DNA from: Pegoplata infirma
Lineage: Eukaryota; Arthropoda; Insecta; Diptera; Anthomyiidae
DNA length: 64,000 bases
Reading direction: 5' to 3'
NCBI GenBank assembly: GCA_963921195.1
Contig: OY992538.1
Span: 4,278,001 to 4,342,000 of the forward strand
Program-made: the position numbers and the translations under genes
The notes under the pieces: generated by a model
Told to the model about the DNA's origin: nothing
What the model saw: only the letters and a program-made list of their open reading frames with translations
Database searches by the model: none
Shown: positions 1-12,800 of the stretch, in pieces
Numbering within the stretch: position 1 is the first letter of the stretch
Layout of the letters: each line of letters begins with the position of its first letter

Positions 1-3000
1 CAAACAGTAGTTGGCTGGCAGTATAAGACGGTATTGTTGCAACTAAGGGAGTCTCTGCCAGACGTACTTTTGACCTTGAAGAAGCGTCCGAAGCATACAA
101 AAATCTATGGTCAGATCTATATGCAGCCGTATCGACTGCCTAGCAAGAAAAGAAATGTTGGTACAAGATGGGGTGAAAACGTACCAAGCCCTCGTCCGGG
201 CTTTCTTACAGTACCCGAAAATACTTTTAAAATGCCGCTGACTTTAACTGTGGAAAATGAAAAAACAGACGACGCTGACACAGACTCTATTTGTAGTGAT
301 ATACTCACTCCAACCGACACTAAGGTGGTAGAGAAGGAAAGCCGATTGTACTATCCAAAACCCAGGGCAATGCTTCAACGACGCAACACCATCTGCGGAG
401 ACGAATTGTTGGGACTTAAAAGCTTAGCGGGCATACCACTATGGCATGAGCACAAAGGTGGTGGAGGAGGCGATCCTTCTTCGCCAAGTTTACGTGATAA
501 GTCAGTTTCTTTCGGATTTGGGCTAGAAATCACACCTAGACCAACAACCTGCATAGGAATTGGGGGTAGTGGAAAATTCGGTAGTGATGTCAAGATGGGT
601 GTTGCACAGTTCGGTGACTCCAGAAAGCTTCGTCAAGTCGTGGAACACCCCAATGAAGAACAAGAGATTGCTTCCAAGCCTGGTGTATGTAAGGTTGTTC
701 GTTTCGATGCAAATATGAAGGTGGAAGACTATCTGGTTGACGAAAAATACACGTGCAATGTCCAGAACACAATTTTGGAAACATTCGAGCCCATACCTTT
801 TGCCGATGAAGAAGACGAAGATATGATCGAAACTTTACGATGTGTACCGGATCGGGCAGATCAAATTCTAGAAGCCCTTGATAGAGTTACCACTCTAAAC
901 AGTTGTCCATTGGTGGAAACGGTAAATATGCCAGTAGTTGTAAGACGTGGCAGGCTGGATAAAAGTCACAGTACACCAGCTTATGACAATTCCGGCACGG
1001 AGTCTGACACCCCGCCAGCAATAGAGCCTCGCAAAGAGTTTCTATTGGTAACACCACCAGTTCCGCCACCCCGCCCTCGAAAACAAAATGAGAACTATGC
1101 TCCTAATGTTCCAGTTCCACCACCAAAACCACCTGGCTTATTGGCTTCCATTACAGCCGCCGCCGCCGCTGCAGCCGCTGTTGGTATTCAAACTCAATCT
1201 GCACAAGTCCAAAATTTAAGTCCAGTAACCCAGACTCCTTTAACGCCACACACGGAAGGCGACGACAAATCATTTATGTCTAGCACTAGTACTTTGTCCT
1301 TGTCTACAGTTTGTGATGCTGTAAACGAAGTGAGTGAACTGCATACACCAACAAAAACCCGAACTTTAACGTTGAAAAAAAAACATAGTCTTATTAGTAA
1401 AAGACGTAATGTCAATCTAAAACTATTAGGAACCGGTGATATACAGGGTTATTTGTATAGACGCACAAAGGATAAAAGAGGGGTAACTTTTTGGGCTCGT
1501 TTATATTTCGTTATGATCGATACCATCCTCTATGGCTTTCGTTCGAAAGAAGCAACCAAGGCTAGTTGTGTCATATTTTTACCGGGATTTACGGTGTCGC
1601 TGGCAAAGGTAAGTGGGAGCATGTGCTGAAAACAGTCAGATAAAATTAAATGATAACATATATTTTTTTTATCAACAGGAAGTCCATTCAAAACCATACG
1701 CTTTCAAAGTGTATCATTCTGCAAAAACTTTTTACTTTGCAGCTGAGTCTCAAGATGCACTAAATCAATGGGTAGAATTTATACGACAATCCACTTTGAC
1801 CACAAACGCTTCCACTTTAGGTAATATTAGTTCTCAGAATGATGTCATTTATAGGGAGTTGTTTTCTGAAAACGAAAGTTCTGGGGAGGAAAATGAGTCT
1901 GTGGTAACGAAAAACCTTAGTACTCCATCTCCTCAAGGCAATAGAGGTGGTGATGGACAAAGTGCTACGTCAGCTTCAAAAGCACCAGCAAATACACCTA
2001 CATCAACCAAAAGTGATCGACGTTACTTGGGCTCATTAAGAAAACTTACAAAGGGTTCTTTACCATTTAAGAGTTCATCGACTAGTGAAAAGAAACAATC
2101 GAATGATATTCCGGTGCCCACAGATCAATTTAGATCATACCGTAAAGTTCCGGGAGGAAGTTTTGGTATACAAATAGGAGCTAATACGCCGGGATATCAT
2201 GACTCGTCTCTGCATCCTTTTAATACAGGACAAGCAATAGTTTCTGGCGATATGCAGCTCCAGCTACCAATAAAACAGCCGACTTCTGTTATAGTTACGC
2301 CATCTGAAATAGTAATATCACCTCCACCACCGTTGCAATCATACCAACGCAGATTGATGCATTCTTCCAGTCGCACTTCGATCGTTAGCATTTGTGATTC
2401 TTCAGTAGTGGGTTTGGGACCTCCTTCATCTCCAGCCCCAGTGCCAGGCGTACATTTGAACGAGGCTGCACCTTTTCCTGCACCTACAACATTTTCGCAT
2501 CCAATACCATTAAATGATGAACCTCCGTCACCACCCCCTTTAAATGTGACAAGCCCCAGTAAGGGTATTAAAAAAATTGCGTATAATTTCATACATGCTT
2601 CCAATCCCAATCTAGTTGAGTTTGATTTTCAAACTTCTCGGACTTTGGACTATAATTTACCAAAAATTAATTCTACGAATGCTTGGGAAGCACTTCCAAA
2701 TATACAAGGTTTTGTTACACTTAAAGATCTGATGCTTCAAAAGCAGGAAGAAGAGGCCCAAGAAATGTACAATAATCGTGTTTTGTTAGGTGTGGAAAAG
2801 AAAGAAGAGCACAAGCGGCAAGTAGCCTACAAAATTGCCACTCATTCAAGACAATTAGCTGAAGGCGGTCAACATTCAACGGCAGCAGTAAATGCCGTGG
2901 GCGACTCTAAGGTGTCGAAGACACAAAGTCGCAGTTTACCAAAACCACCAGATTATGAAATTAGCTTTAAACCAGACGACGAAGATATCCAACTAACACG

Positions 3001-4162
3001 AACCAAGGAGGGTTTGAAGTTAAGAGACTTCGGCTATGAATTAATATCAGGAGATGAGCCGTTGAGTGGAGCCTCTTCAGCACGAAGTCGTTTATCAACT
3101 TCTCGTCAATTTTCCAATCAACCAACGGTTAGTGCAGATCTTCAAGAACCCAACAGCAGCGGCGGAAGTAATTGGGCGTCTGCTATGAAATCAAGACCAT
3201 TCTTGTTAACTTCTAACAAAAATAAAAAACACTCAACCAGCAGTAGTTGTTCCTCAGCAGATTTTGCAACAAACGGTGGGGAGAAAAGATTAGGTAGCTT
3301 TAAAAAGAAGGGAAAACTGGAGTCGTTTAAAACGTCCAGTGAAAGAATTTTCCAGTTTGGAAAACACTCATCTAGTAGTGCTGCAGGTATCACAATGACA
3401 TTGCCTTTAAATAAGAAATCACATCACAATATAAATGAAGGATGCTCTATTTCTGCTGCTGCTGGTTTAAGTGGCAGTAGCGGCATTAAGAAAAGTCAAA
3501 CTTACAATAACGATTTGAAAGAGAAGGCTGATAAATACGATGCTCAGCGTAAGAACTCGGCTCCCATGCCCATATTTTCTAAATTGAGCTTTCCGTCGAG
3601 TTCTTCCGCTGGAAACCACAGTTCAAATAGCAAAAACGAAAATAAAAAAGAGAAGAAGCATTTGGGTTCACCTTTGTTGCACCGCACTGTCTTCGGCCAC
3701 CACAATCATCATTCGAATAGTCAGCAACAAATTGTTTCCATTCCATCAACTCCAACCAATAGCACTTGCATGGGACGTGATTATGATCAAGAAATTTTCT
3801 CACAGGTGATATTTCCTAAACAGCCTATACATAGTCGCAAATATTCTTCCGCTTCGAATACCTCTTCCGTATCAAATAATGCTATTATTACAGCACCCGA
3901 TGTAACGGCTCCACCACCCCCGACGAAGCCATCAAATGCAAATGTAATTGATTTCACCGTAACATCACCTTCAAATACTTCTCTAAATTCTGTTTCCACC
4001 ACCACCACCACCGAATATCCAAATATGGAATGTCCTCCAGTTTTTGAACCAGATATTTATTCGCTGACTGACCCAAATGCTAGCTTTTTGCTAAGGCGCA
4101 GTACAAACAATAACAATAACAGCAGTGGTAATAATAGATCAAACAATAGCGAAACAGAATGA
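1..4162 (+). CDS. cnk: Connector enhancer of KSR (CNK), 3' part of gene
   Basis: CNK is a multidomain scaffold that works with KSR and RAF in RAS-MAPK signalling at the plasma membrane. The gene is cut by the window edge: the SAM, CRIC and most of the PDZ domain lie upstream. The frame is open from base 1 (QTVVGWQYK..., the end of a PDZ domain), so no start codon is present here. The conserved motif YMQPYRLPSKK follows. Exon 1-1608 ends AAG|GTAAGT, the intron is 1609-1678 (ends ATCAACAG, phase 0), and the last coding exon is 1679-4162, giving 1363 visible residues. A PH domain spans visible residues about 479-573 (GDIQGYLYRR to QWVEFIRQ) and is split by the intron. Other features are an SH3-type proline stretch (PPVPPPRPRK), an alanine run near 1155-1185, and a YELI motif (Tyr codon 3035-3037) matching the Src-binding site I recall from Drosophila CNK. 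The rest is long, Ser/Asn-rich and probably disordered. Identity rests on recognition of the PDZ-to-PH order and is strong. Confidence 0.93.
1609..1678 (+). other. cnk: cnk intron, 70 bp
   Basis: GTAAGT donor at 1609 and an AG acceptor at 1677-1678 after a T-rich tract. Splicing joins AAG to GAA in phase 0 and restores the PH domain (VSLAK then EVHSKPYAF). Without splicing the upstream frame stops at 1629. Confidence 0.93.
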
Positions 4163-4365
4163 ATGAATCTGTCCGAAATAAATAGAACCGTTGTCCAGTG
4201 ATGTATTATACATTCATATTTGTAAATATTTATAAACAACGAAAACTGTGACTTTTCAAATGCTCCATACTTTTAAATTCAAGTCATCATACATATGTCT
4301 TACCAATTAATAATAATAATAATATAATTAAAAAAAAATTAAAACTTAGCTGAAAACACTTAAGT
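4163..4365 (+). other. Probable cnk 3'UTR
   Basis: AT-rich stretch after the TGA. It holds AATAAA at 4177-4182, very close to the stop, and an ATTAAA-like signal near 4327-4332 followed by an A run. Which one is used cannot be told from sequence. Confidence 0.4.
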
Positions 4366-4487
4366 CCTTATTTTGTAAAACGCAACGCGGCGCGTTGTTA
4401 AATTTTCCATGCAATATATTGTTGTCACAAAAACAGTACACACAGAAATTTTGACAAAGCGGTGTGTTGCGTATTACAAAATTAGGG
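4366..4487. repeat. Short inverted-repeat element (MITE-like)
   Basis: The left end CCTTATTTTGTAAAACGCAA is mirrored by the right end (reverse complement CCTAATTTTGTAATACGCAA). Arms of about 21 bp enclose roughly 80 bp without an ORF. No clear target duplication was found. Confidence 0.55.
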
Positions 4488-5035
4488 GGTTAGAAAAAGT
4501 TCGAAAGAATTCTAATAAACAAAACTCAAATTAGTTGTAAAAAATTATCCATGTTTGAAAAAAATTCAATACTGATTTCAAACCTTATCGAAATTTTAAT
4601 ATGCATACATATTTCGGGCAACACAAAAATTTGATTTCTATAACTTTTGGTAAGTTCTAAAACCACTGATCTGCCGATTAGGTTGTTCGTTTTTATTGAA
4701 TATTTATAGCCAATTTTCATTAGCCACAAAGTGCATTTAAAATTGGATTTGAAATTCCATTAATAGCCAATTTCTGTTTCAGAATCTAGTTAAAATGAGG
4801 TTTCAAATTTAAATAAATATTATTACGAACATTGTAGTTTATGTCGATTTTTTAAAGTTTGATAACAATTGTTATGATGTTTTGGATGGCAGTCCTTGAT
4901 CGGTTCGTATCGATTAACGTTGTTTTTTAAATAATTTTTAATATAATTTAGTTTTACATGTTTTGGTTTGAAAAATTTAGGGTATTTTTGCCACACCGCA
5001 ATATGGTGGTTCTGGCTTATAATTACACCATTTAC
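4488..5035. other. Intergenic, no feature recognised
   Basis: AT-rich DNA with no convincing open frame, RNA gene or repeat seen. Confidence 0.5.
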
Positions 5036-5236
5036 ACATGTAATTCGAAAAAGATCACTTGTAATTCGAAGATTTTACTAGTAATTCGAAGATTCTACTT
5101 GTAATTCGAAGATTTCAATTGTTATTTAAAAAATATCAATTGTAATTCAAAAATATCAATTGTAATTCGAAATAGATCAATTATAATTCGAAATGGATCA
5201 ATTGTAATTCGAAATGGATCAATTGTAATTTAAACA
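5036..5236. repeat. Tandem repeat, ~20-bp unit (CAATTGTAATTCGAAA-like)
   Basis: About ten degenerate copies of a 20-bp unit with core TTGTAATTCGAA. A short run of the reverse-complement unit (CGAATTACAATTG) is at about 7685-7755, so the two may be subterminal repeats of one decayed 2.7-kb element. Confidence 0.75.
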
Positions 5237-5411
5237 AGTAAAAAAAGTTAAGTTCGTCCTTGCATTAGGCAATTAGGTATGTCAAACCTCCATAAAATAA
5301 AAAAGGGTAATACAAAAAACTTTATTTAAACAAAATTTTTTGTAAAAATAATTTGTGCCGAATAAAAAATTTTATGAAAAAATAATTCCACGAAAAAATA
5401 AGTGGCTTGTA

Positions 5412-5520
5412 ATTTTCTTGTATTTGCTTGTTTCAATATAGCGTATGAGTTACAAATAATTGTGAAATTCGTTGATTTGTAACTCATACGCCATGTTGGA
5501 ACAAAAAAACACAAGAAAAT
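5412..5520. repeat. Hairpin, ~45-bp arms
   Basis: The left arm ends GCGTATGAGTTACAAAT and the right arm starts ATTTGTAACTCATACGC, extending outward to TTTTCTTG/CAAGAAAA with few mismatches. This is typical of a short MITE. Confidence 0.7.
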
Positions 5521-5539
5521 TAAAAAATTATTAAAATCA

Positions 5540-6149
5540 TTTTTGTAGCTCTTGGCTCGTATAATACGACCACCAAATACCTGAAGCTGTCACAGTTACC
5601 GTTTTTTAGTTACGCAGTTTTTAAAATTCTCAAGACCCTATTATGTCCCTAAATTTCTGTATATTAAAAATTAAAAGGTAAACATAGGCCGCTGTTCCAA
5701 AAAAAGTAATTCACATAAAAAATGTGTAAATGAAATTTTTTTGGTGTTCTAGATTTTACATTCGAAATATTTTTTCGTTTTGTTTCACATAAATAAAATT
5801 TGGTGAAAGTAAAACGAATGTACTTTTTTTCATATAATTTTTTAAATTTTATTTATTTGATTTTAACTTTGAATAAAAACGTGAAAAACAAAACACTTAA
5901 CTTGATTTCATGTGATTCGGACATTTTCATGTGAATTGAAAAGTTGTGAAAGACTGAACAGAGGCCATATATTTTGATCCAAAATTTTTATCCGTTTTGC
6001 ACTACTTTGGTTTGTTTTTAAAACACTGGAATTCAAAGGTATCTATGTAGGGTCTTGAGAATTAAAAAAACTTGATAACTATAAAAACATTACTCGGAGG
6101 GCTTTCGGGTATTTGGCGGTCGTGTTCTACGAGCCAAAAGCTACAAAAA
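5540..6149. mobile_element. Inverted-repeat element, ~610 bp
   Basis: Left end TTTTTGTAGCTCTTGGCTCG matches the inverse of right end CGAGCCAAAAGCTACAAAAA. Homology continues inward (ACCACCAAATACC versus GGTATTTGGCGGT, and the CTCAAGACCCTA pair). A second pair of short inverted ends (GGCCGCTGTTC at about 5686, GAACAGAGGCC at about 5966) suggests a nested 280-bp element. No coding frame was found. Confidence 0.65.
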
Positions 6150-6270
6150 TGCTTTTGGCATCTAAATAGTGTGTGATATGTGCATTTTTAAAATTTTCGG
6201 GAATACCAATTTTTTTGGATTCAAAATTAGGGCCCATTAGGGTCCTCACATGGAAAGAGGGTCGGCGATA

Positions 6271-6372
6271 CTGTGGACCAAAATTTGGTTCAATTTTGCT
6301 CCATCTTTTTAAAAAATTGATTGCATTCGCAGTGGAATGATAAAAAATCGGGAGCATTCGATTTTTCTAAAA
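6271..6372. repeat. Dispersed repeat, copy 1
   Basis: About 100 bp (GTGGACCAAAATTTGG through GATTGCATTCGCAGTGG to GCATTCGATTTTTCTAA) recurs at 9598-9700 in the same orientation with scattered substitutions. Confidence 0.7.
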
Positions 6373-6508
6373 AAATTTGATAAATTGAGTTTTTTACAAA
6401 ACTAAAAATTTCAGAACGGTTTCTGAAAATTTTCAAAAAAAAAATCAAATAGAACATAAAAAATAAATTTGACAATTTTTCAATATTTAGCCACCCTTCG
6501 TTTCAAAG

Positions 6509-7526
6509 CCCAGGTCTGTGATCATGTAAAACGATAGTTGAATATCGTCGATTTTTGGAGCCTTGTTGCTCCTAAACTAAGCAAAAGGTTTCCAAACTTT
6601 TTAATGATTCTGGATTAGACCACACTCTTAAATAATTTAATAAAGAAAAACTTTCGAATTTCCCTTCAAAACGATATGTATTTTAATGTCGTTTATGATT
6701 CTGGATTAGACCACACTCTTAAATAACACCGCTCTACAAATCTGAGGTTTGTCGCTGCGTTTTGGATGAAACCAAAAAAAGTTGATAGGGTTTGGTGCCC
6801 CGATTCCAAAATGGTCACTCAAATTTTTCTATCACGTTACTATTTTGAGAAAATCGCGGTTAAAGTGTCAAAAAATGCCCATTTTGACCATTTTTGAACG
6901 CCTATAAAATAAGATCCTGATATGCAAATGACTTGGTATCCAGCTCATTCGAAAGTGTGTAATTTTCTCTTTGAGACAAGATCAAATCTTCTTGGAATTT
7001 AATTTTCTAAAGTGGTAAAAAAATCATTAGCCACAAGTACTTTAAATCTAAAATTTGCGTATGAATTTGTATGGAAATTTGTTAAAAAACACTTTGTAAA
7101 TAAACTAAATATTGAAAAAATGGAAGGTTTTTTGCTAATGATTTTTTTACCATTTTCGAAAATTAAATCTTTAGAACATTTTATCTAATCTTTAAGAGAA
7201 AATTACAGGCTTTCGAATGAGCTTGATACCAAGTCATTTGCATGTCCGGATCTTATTTTATAAGTTTTTAAAAAGGGTCAAAAATTCCCTTTTTCGGCAC
7301 TTTAACGGCGTATTACTCAAAATCCTGACGTGATAGACAAATTTGGACTCCGGAGTTGGAATCAGCGCAACAGACACTATCTGAATCACTATCCAGAATC
7401 CAATACGCATTTTCTTGTTGAGCTGTGTAATTTAATGAAGAAAAACTTTCAAATTTCCCTTCAAAACGATATGTATTTTGATGTCGTTTATGCATCGTCT
7501 ATCGCTTTACGTGATAAGCTCCCAGG
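6509..7526. mobile_element. Terminal-inverted-repeat element, ~1 kb, with nested palindrome
   Basis: The left end (GATCATGTAAAACGATAG) and the inverse of the right end (TATCACGTAAAGCGATAG) are inverted repeats. A short, uninterrupted relative is at 60562-60790. The extra ~750 bp here begins after a duplicated GATTCTGGATTAGACC block and contains a foldback (next entry). Confidence 0.65.
6770..7375. repeat. Nested foldback element, ~270-bp arms
   Basis: The arms are inverted relative to each other: ATGCAAATGACTTGGTAT at about 6922 pairs with ACCAAGTCATTTGCATG at about 7228, and AAAATTAAATCTT-type blocks and the outer TATCACGT/ACGTGATA blocks also pair. No transposase frame. It interrupts the 6509-7526 element. 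Confidence 0.65.
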
Positions 7527-8007
7527 TTTTGAAAACTAAAAACGAAATTTTATTTGTTTAATGTAGGGCTATCAATACAACATATTCTGTTTTTTTCGCT
7601 CGATATTTGGTGTGGAATGCTTTATATGTCTACCAGCAGCAGAATTGAAGCATTTTGTATTTATCTTTTTTGAAAAACAATTAATTTTGTTTGAACTACA
7701 ATTGATCTTATTTGATTTACAATTGCCTTTTTCGAATTACAATTGGAATCTTCGATTTAACCATAAAATTTACATACTTCGGGCATAATGACTCCAATTA
7801 TCCAAAACATTTTGAAATCCAATGTACATAGTTTTTTTTTGCAAAACCATTTCAAAATTTTCTTTTTACCATTGGATTCAGCATGCCCAAAATATATACC
7901 AACTAATGGTCAAATCTGAGGTAACTTTTAAGACAAGATTTTGTCACGCTGTTTAATTTCAATTTTTAAAATTATTTGTTGTAAAAAATATGTAAGTTTT
8001 CAACTAA
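7527..8007. other. Intergenic
   Basis: AT-rich. Apart from the reverse-oriented CGAATTACAATTG units near 7685-7755, nothing recognisable. Confidence 0.5.
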
Positions 8008-8013
8008 TTTATT
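8008..8013 (-). terminator. Polyadenylation signal of the proteasome gene
   Basis: TTTATT on the + strand is AATAAA on the - strand, 81 nt past the stop codon. Confidence 0.55.
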
Positions 8014-8093
8014 TTCTTGATTTTGTTTTACAAATTCTCTCGCATAAAAAATGTTTATGATTATTAAAATAGATTAATGCCAGCTGGATCAGA

Positions 8094-8873
<780 letters not shown>

Positions 8874-8933
8874 CTAAACAAAATTTTATAGATGGTAAAG
8901 TATTGTTTTAAAAAAGTTTAAAGGTTTTCTTAC
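8874..8933 (-). other. Probable 5'UTR intron of Prosalpha5, 60 bp
   Basis: On the - strand a GTAAGA donor (8933-8928) and a TTTGTTTAG acceptor ending at 8874 sit immediately before the ATG. The size is typical for fly introns. Inferred from the splice signals only. Confidence 0.55.
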
Positions 8934-9210
8934 ATTTACTTTGTTATATTACGCTGAAATGAACAAGAAATTATTTTTTTTTTGAAAATTTTAGCACGAA
9001 TGACCAAACACTTTTGCTTACTACAGTTGTCTAGTGTTGTAAAAGTATTGAAAATTTGGGTACCAATTACTCAATACTGCCTTTTTTAAATACTCAATAC
9101 TCGAAACAAGACTCGTACACCAGGGATGATAAAGTAGTACAATTGTACTTTTTGCAGTACAATTTGGAGGCCAAAAGTACGACAGTCACAGCTTCGAAGG
9201 ATTTCATTCC
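8934..9210. other. Proteasome gene upstream region
   Basis: AT-rich, with no TATA box obvious to me. It contains a short GTACAATTGTACTTTT palindrome near 9138 but nothing else recognisable. Confidence 0.4.
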
Positions 9211-9349
9211 TTAGTGTTTCTTCACAATACAGCAGCAAGCAGCAGAGCAGCAAAATTTTTACATGTGTTTTGTTGTTGCGGCAACAACAAAATACATGTA
9301 AAAATGTTGCTGCTCAGCTGCTTGCTGCTGTATTGTGAAGAAACACTTA
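9211..9349. repeat. Near-perfect hairpin with ~68-bp arms
   Basis: TTAGTGTTTCTTCACAATAC on the left pairs with GTATTGTGAAGAAACACTTA on the right, and pairing continues through a GCAGCAAGCAGC tract to a three-base loop (CGG) near 9279. There is no coding content. Confidence 0.85.
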
Positions 9350-9473
9350 ATTCGATTTGGCATTCTGAATGAATATTTAGTGATTGCATTCGCCAATCAC
9401 ATTTTAGCGAATTGAATGAATTCACTTTAGACTCATTCGATTTATGTATAAATATCGAATGCATCTATTTTTC

Positions 9474-9601
9474 TAATGGCGCGTTATATTAGCTTTCTCT
9501 TTCTAACTTAATTCGTAGAATAATTTGAAAACATTAACCATATGGTTCAAGACTACTTTTTTGACACCTGTCACTTATGTCGAGTCTGTATTAGTCTGTG
9601 C
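9474..9601 (-). repeat. Partial copy of the CACAGACTAATACAG element
   Basis: Reverse-oriented relative of 46107-46240: both share GCGTTATATT / AATATAACGC, the CTAACTTAATTCGTAGAAT block, AACCATATGGTT, and the terminus CGAGTCTGTATTAGTCTGTG. Only one end is present here. Confidence 0.75.
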
Positions 9602-9715
9602 TATGGACTAAAATTTGGCTCCGTTTTGGTCTATCTATTTAAAAAATCGATTGCATTCGCAGTGGAATGATAAAAAATCGAATGCATTCGATTTTTCTAA
9701 ATCGAATGAACAAGA
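9598..9715. repeat. Dispersed repeat, copy 2
   Basis: Same orientation as 6271-6372 (shared GATTGCATTCGCAGTGG and CATTCGATTTTTCTAA). It abuts the terminus of the preceding repeat. Confidence 0.65.
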
Positions 9716-9845
9716 AATCGAATGTATTCATTTTTTTCCATTCAATCGAAAGAATTCCAAGGACTGCATTGATTTATGAAATCGAATGCATTTACTGACT
9801 ACACCCAAAAAATTTCCCAGTTACTGCTGACTAATTTATTAACTA

Positions 9846-12800
9846 ATGCCGCAATTCAGTAACTCGATTTTTGTCGGTTTCCGACTAAAAAGTGACTGAG
9901 TTCTTTTTTTTGTATTCTCTATGTCACTATAGTTTTTTTAACGTCTGTTAGGGTTTTTGTCTTTGATAATGACAAATAATTACGTAATTATATCCATTTC
10001 TGTATGTCGATTACAAACGATTTAAGTGTCAAATCACTCACATAATATTTTGTTACCGTCTGATATAAATTATTATTTTATATTTTTTTTTAATTTGTCT
10101 GTTTTTTTTGCATTTCAATAAAAAAAAGAACAAAAGCAAAGGAATAATCTCTTCACAGCTGCCGGACAATGAGTAAGTATGATTGAACAATTTTTCAACC
10201 ATATTTTTCAATAAATTCATCTTTTAAGGATTTGATGAAATAATCACCAAAAATAAATTGTGTTTCAATACATTTTGGGAATAAAAGCATTGAATTTTAT
10301 GGCTATTGCATTTACTTGATGCGGAAGGAGGAGAACTCAAATTCAAATAAACCTAATCAAATTGCGGAAAGTGGAAATATGTCATCTATAGTTTTGATTT
10401 TTGTTCAGAAACATTCTACGATCATATGAAATATAAGACCATTTTTCTACACAAAAATTATCAACCTATGACAGAGATTGAGAATTCTCAGATTCTAAAA
10501 CAATTTTTCTATAGAAAAATTCTCAGATTCTGAGACATTTTTTCTATAGTAAAATTCTCAGATTCTGAGACATTTTTTTTATAGAAAAATTCTCAGATTC
10601 TGAGACATTTTTTCTATAGAAAAATTTTCAGATTCTGAGACATTTTTTCTATAGAAAAATACTCAAATTCTGAGACAATTTTTCTAGAAAAATTCTCAGA
10701 TTTTGAGACATTTTTTCTATAGAAAAATACTCAAATTCTGAGACATTTTTTCTGTAGAAAAATACTCAAAATCTGAGACATTTTCTCTATAGAAAAATTC
10801 TCAGATTCTGAGACATTTTTTCTATAGAAAAATTCTCAGATTCTGAGACATTTTTTCTATAGAAAAATTCTCAGATTCTGAGACATTTTTTCTATAGAAA
10901 AATTCTCAGATTCTGAGACATTTTTTCTACAGAAAAATTCTCAGATTCTGAGACATTTTTTCTATAGAAAAATTAACAGATTCTGAGACATTTTTTTATA
11001 GAAAAATTCTCAGATTCTAAGACATTTTTTCTATAGAAAAACTCTCAGATTCTGAGACATTTTTTCTATAGAAAAATTCTCAGATTCTAAGACATTTTTT
11101 CTATAGAAAAAATCTCAGATTCTGAGACATTTTTTCTATAGAAATTTCAAAGTCGCAGATTCTGAGACATTTTTCCTATAGAAAAAGTCTTAGATTCTGA
11201 GACATTTTTCCTATAGAAAAAGTCTCAGATTCTGAGACATTTTTCCTATAGAAAAAGTCTCAGATTCTGAGGCATTTTTCCTATAGAAAAAGTCTCAGAT
11301 TCTGAGACATTTTTTCTATAGAAGAAGTCTCAGATTCTGAGACATTTTTCCTATAGAAAAAAGCTCAGATTCTGAGACATTTTTCCTATAGAAAAAAGCT
11401 CAGATTCTGAGACATTTTTTCTATCGAAAAATTCTCAGATTCTGAGACATTTTTTCTATCGAAAAATTTTCAGATTCTGAGATTTTTTCTATAGAACAGT
11501 TCTCAGATTCTGAGACATTTTTTCCATTGAAAAATTCTCAGATTCTTAGAATTTTCAGTCATTTTTTCTATAGAAAAATTCTCAGATTCTAAGACAGTTT
11601 TTCTCAGATTCTGAGAAATTTTTCTATAGACAAAATGTCTCAGAATCTGAGAATTTGTCTATAGAAAAAATGTTTCAGAATCTGTAAATTTGTCTATAGA
11701 AAAAATGTTTCAGAATCTGAGAATTTTTCAATAGAAAAAATGTCTCAGAATCTGAGAATTTTTCTATGGAAAAATGTCTAAGGATCTGAGAATTTTTCTA
11801 TAGAAAAAATGTCTCAGAATCTGAGAATTTTTCTATAGAAAAAATGTCTCAAAATCTGAGAATTTGTCTATCGAAAAAATGTTTCAGAATCTAAGAATTT
11901 TTCTATAGAAAAAATGTCTCAGAATATAAGAATTTGTTTATAGAAAAAATGTTTCAGAATCTGAGAATTTGTCTATAGAAAAAATATTTCAGAATCTGAG
12001 AATTTTTCTATAGAAAAAATGTCTCAGAATCTGATAATTTTTCTATAGAAGAAATGTCATAGAATCTGATAATTTTTCTATAAAAAAAATGTTTTAGAAT
12101 CTGAGAACTTTTCTATAGAAAAAATGTCTCAGAATCTGAGAACTGTTCTATAGAAAAAATCTCTCAGAATCTTAGAATTTTTCTATAAAAAAAATGTATC
12201 AGAATCTGAGAATTTTTCTAAAGAAAAAATGTTTCAGAACCCGAGAATTTGTCTATAGAAAAAATATCTCAGAATGTGAAAATTTTTCTATAGAAAAAAT
12301 GTCTCAGAATCTGTGAATTTTTCCAAAGTAAAAATGTTTCAGAATCTGAGAATTTTTCTTTAGAAAAAATGTCTCAGAATCAGAATTTTTCTATAGAAAG
12401 AATGTGTCAGAATTTGACAATTTTTCTTTGGAAAAACTGTCTCAAAATCTGAGAATTTTTCTGTAGAAAAAATGTTTAAGAATCTGAAAATTTTTCTGTA
12501 GAAAAATTTTCTCAGAATCTAATAATTTTTATATAGTAAAAATGTCTCAGAATCTGAGAATTTTTCTATAGAAAAAATATATCTTAGAATCTGAGAATTT
12601 TTCTATAGAAAAAATGTATCAGAATCTGAGAATTTTTCTAAAGAAAAAATGTTTCAGAATCCGAGAATTTGTCTATAAAAAAAAATATCTCAGAATGTGA
12701 AAATTTTTCTATAGAAAAAATGTCTCAGAATCTGTGAATATTTCTATAGAAAAAATGATTGAGAATCTGAGAATTTTTCTTTAGAAAAAATGTCTCAGAA

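Noticed and set aside
2197..2610. 137-codon - frame within cnk
   Set aside because: Antisense shadow of the proline-rich CNK tail (Gly-rich mirror).
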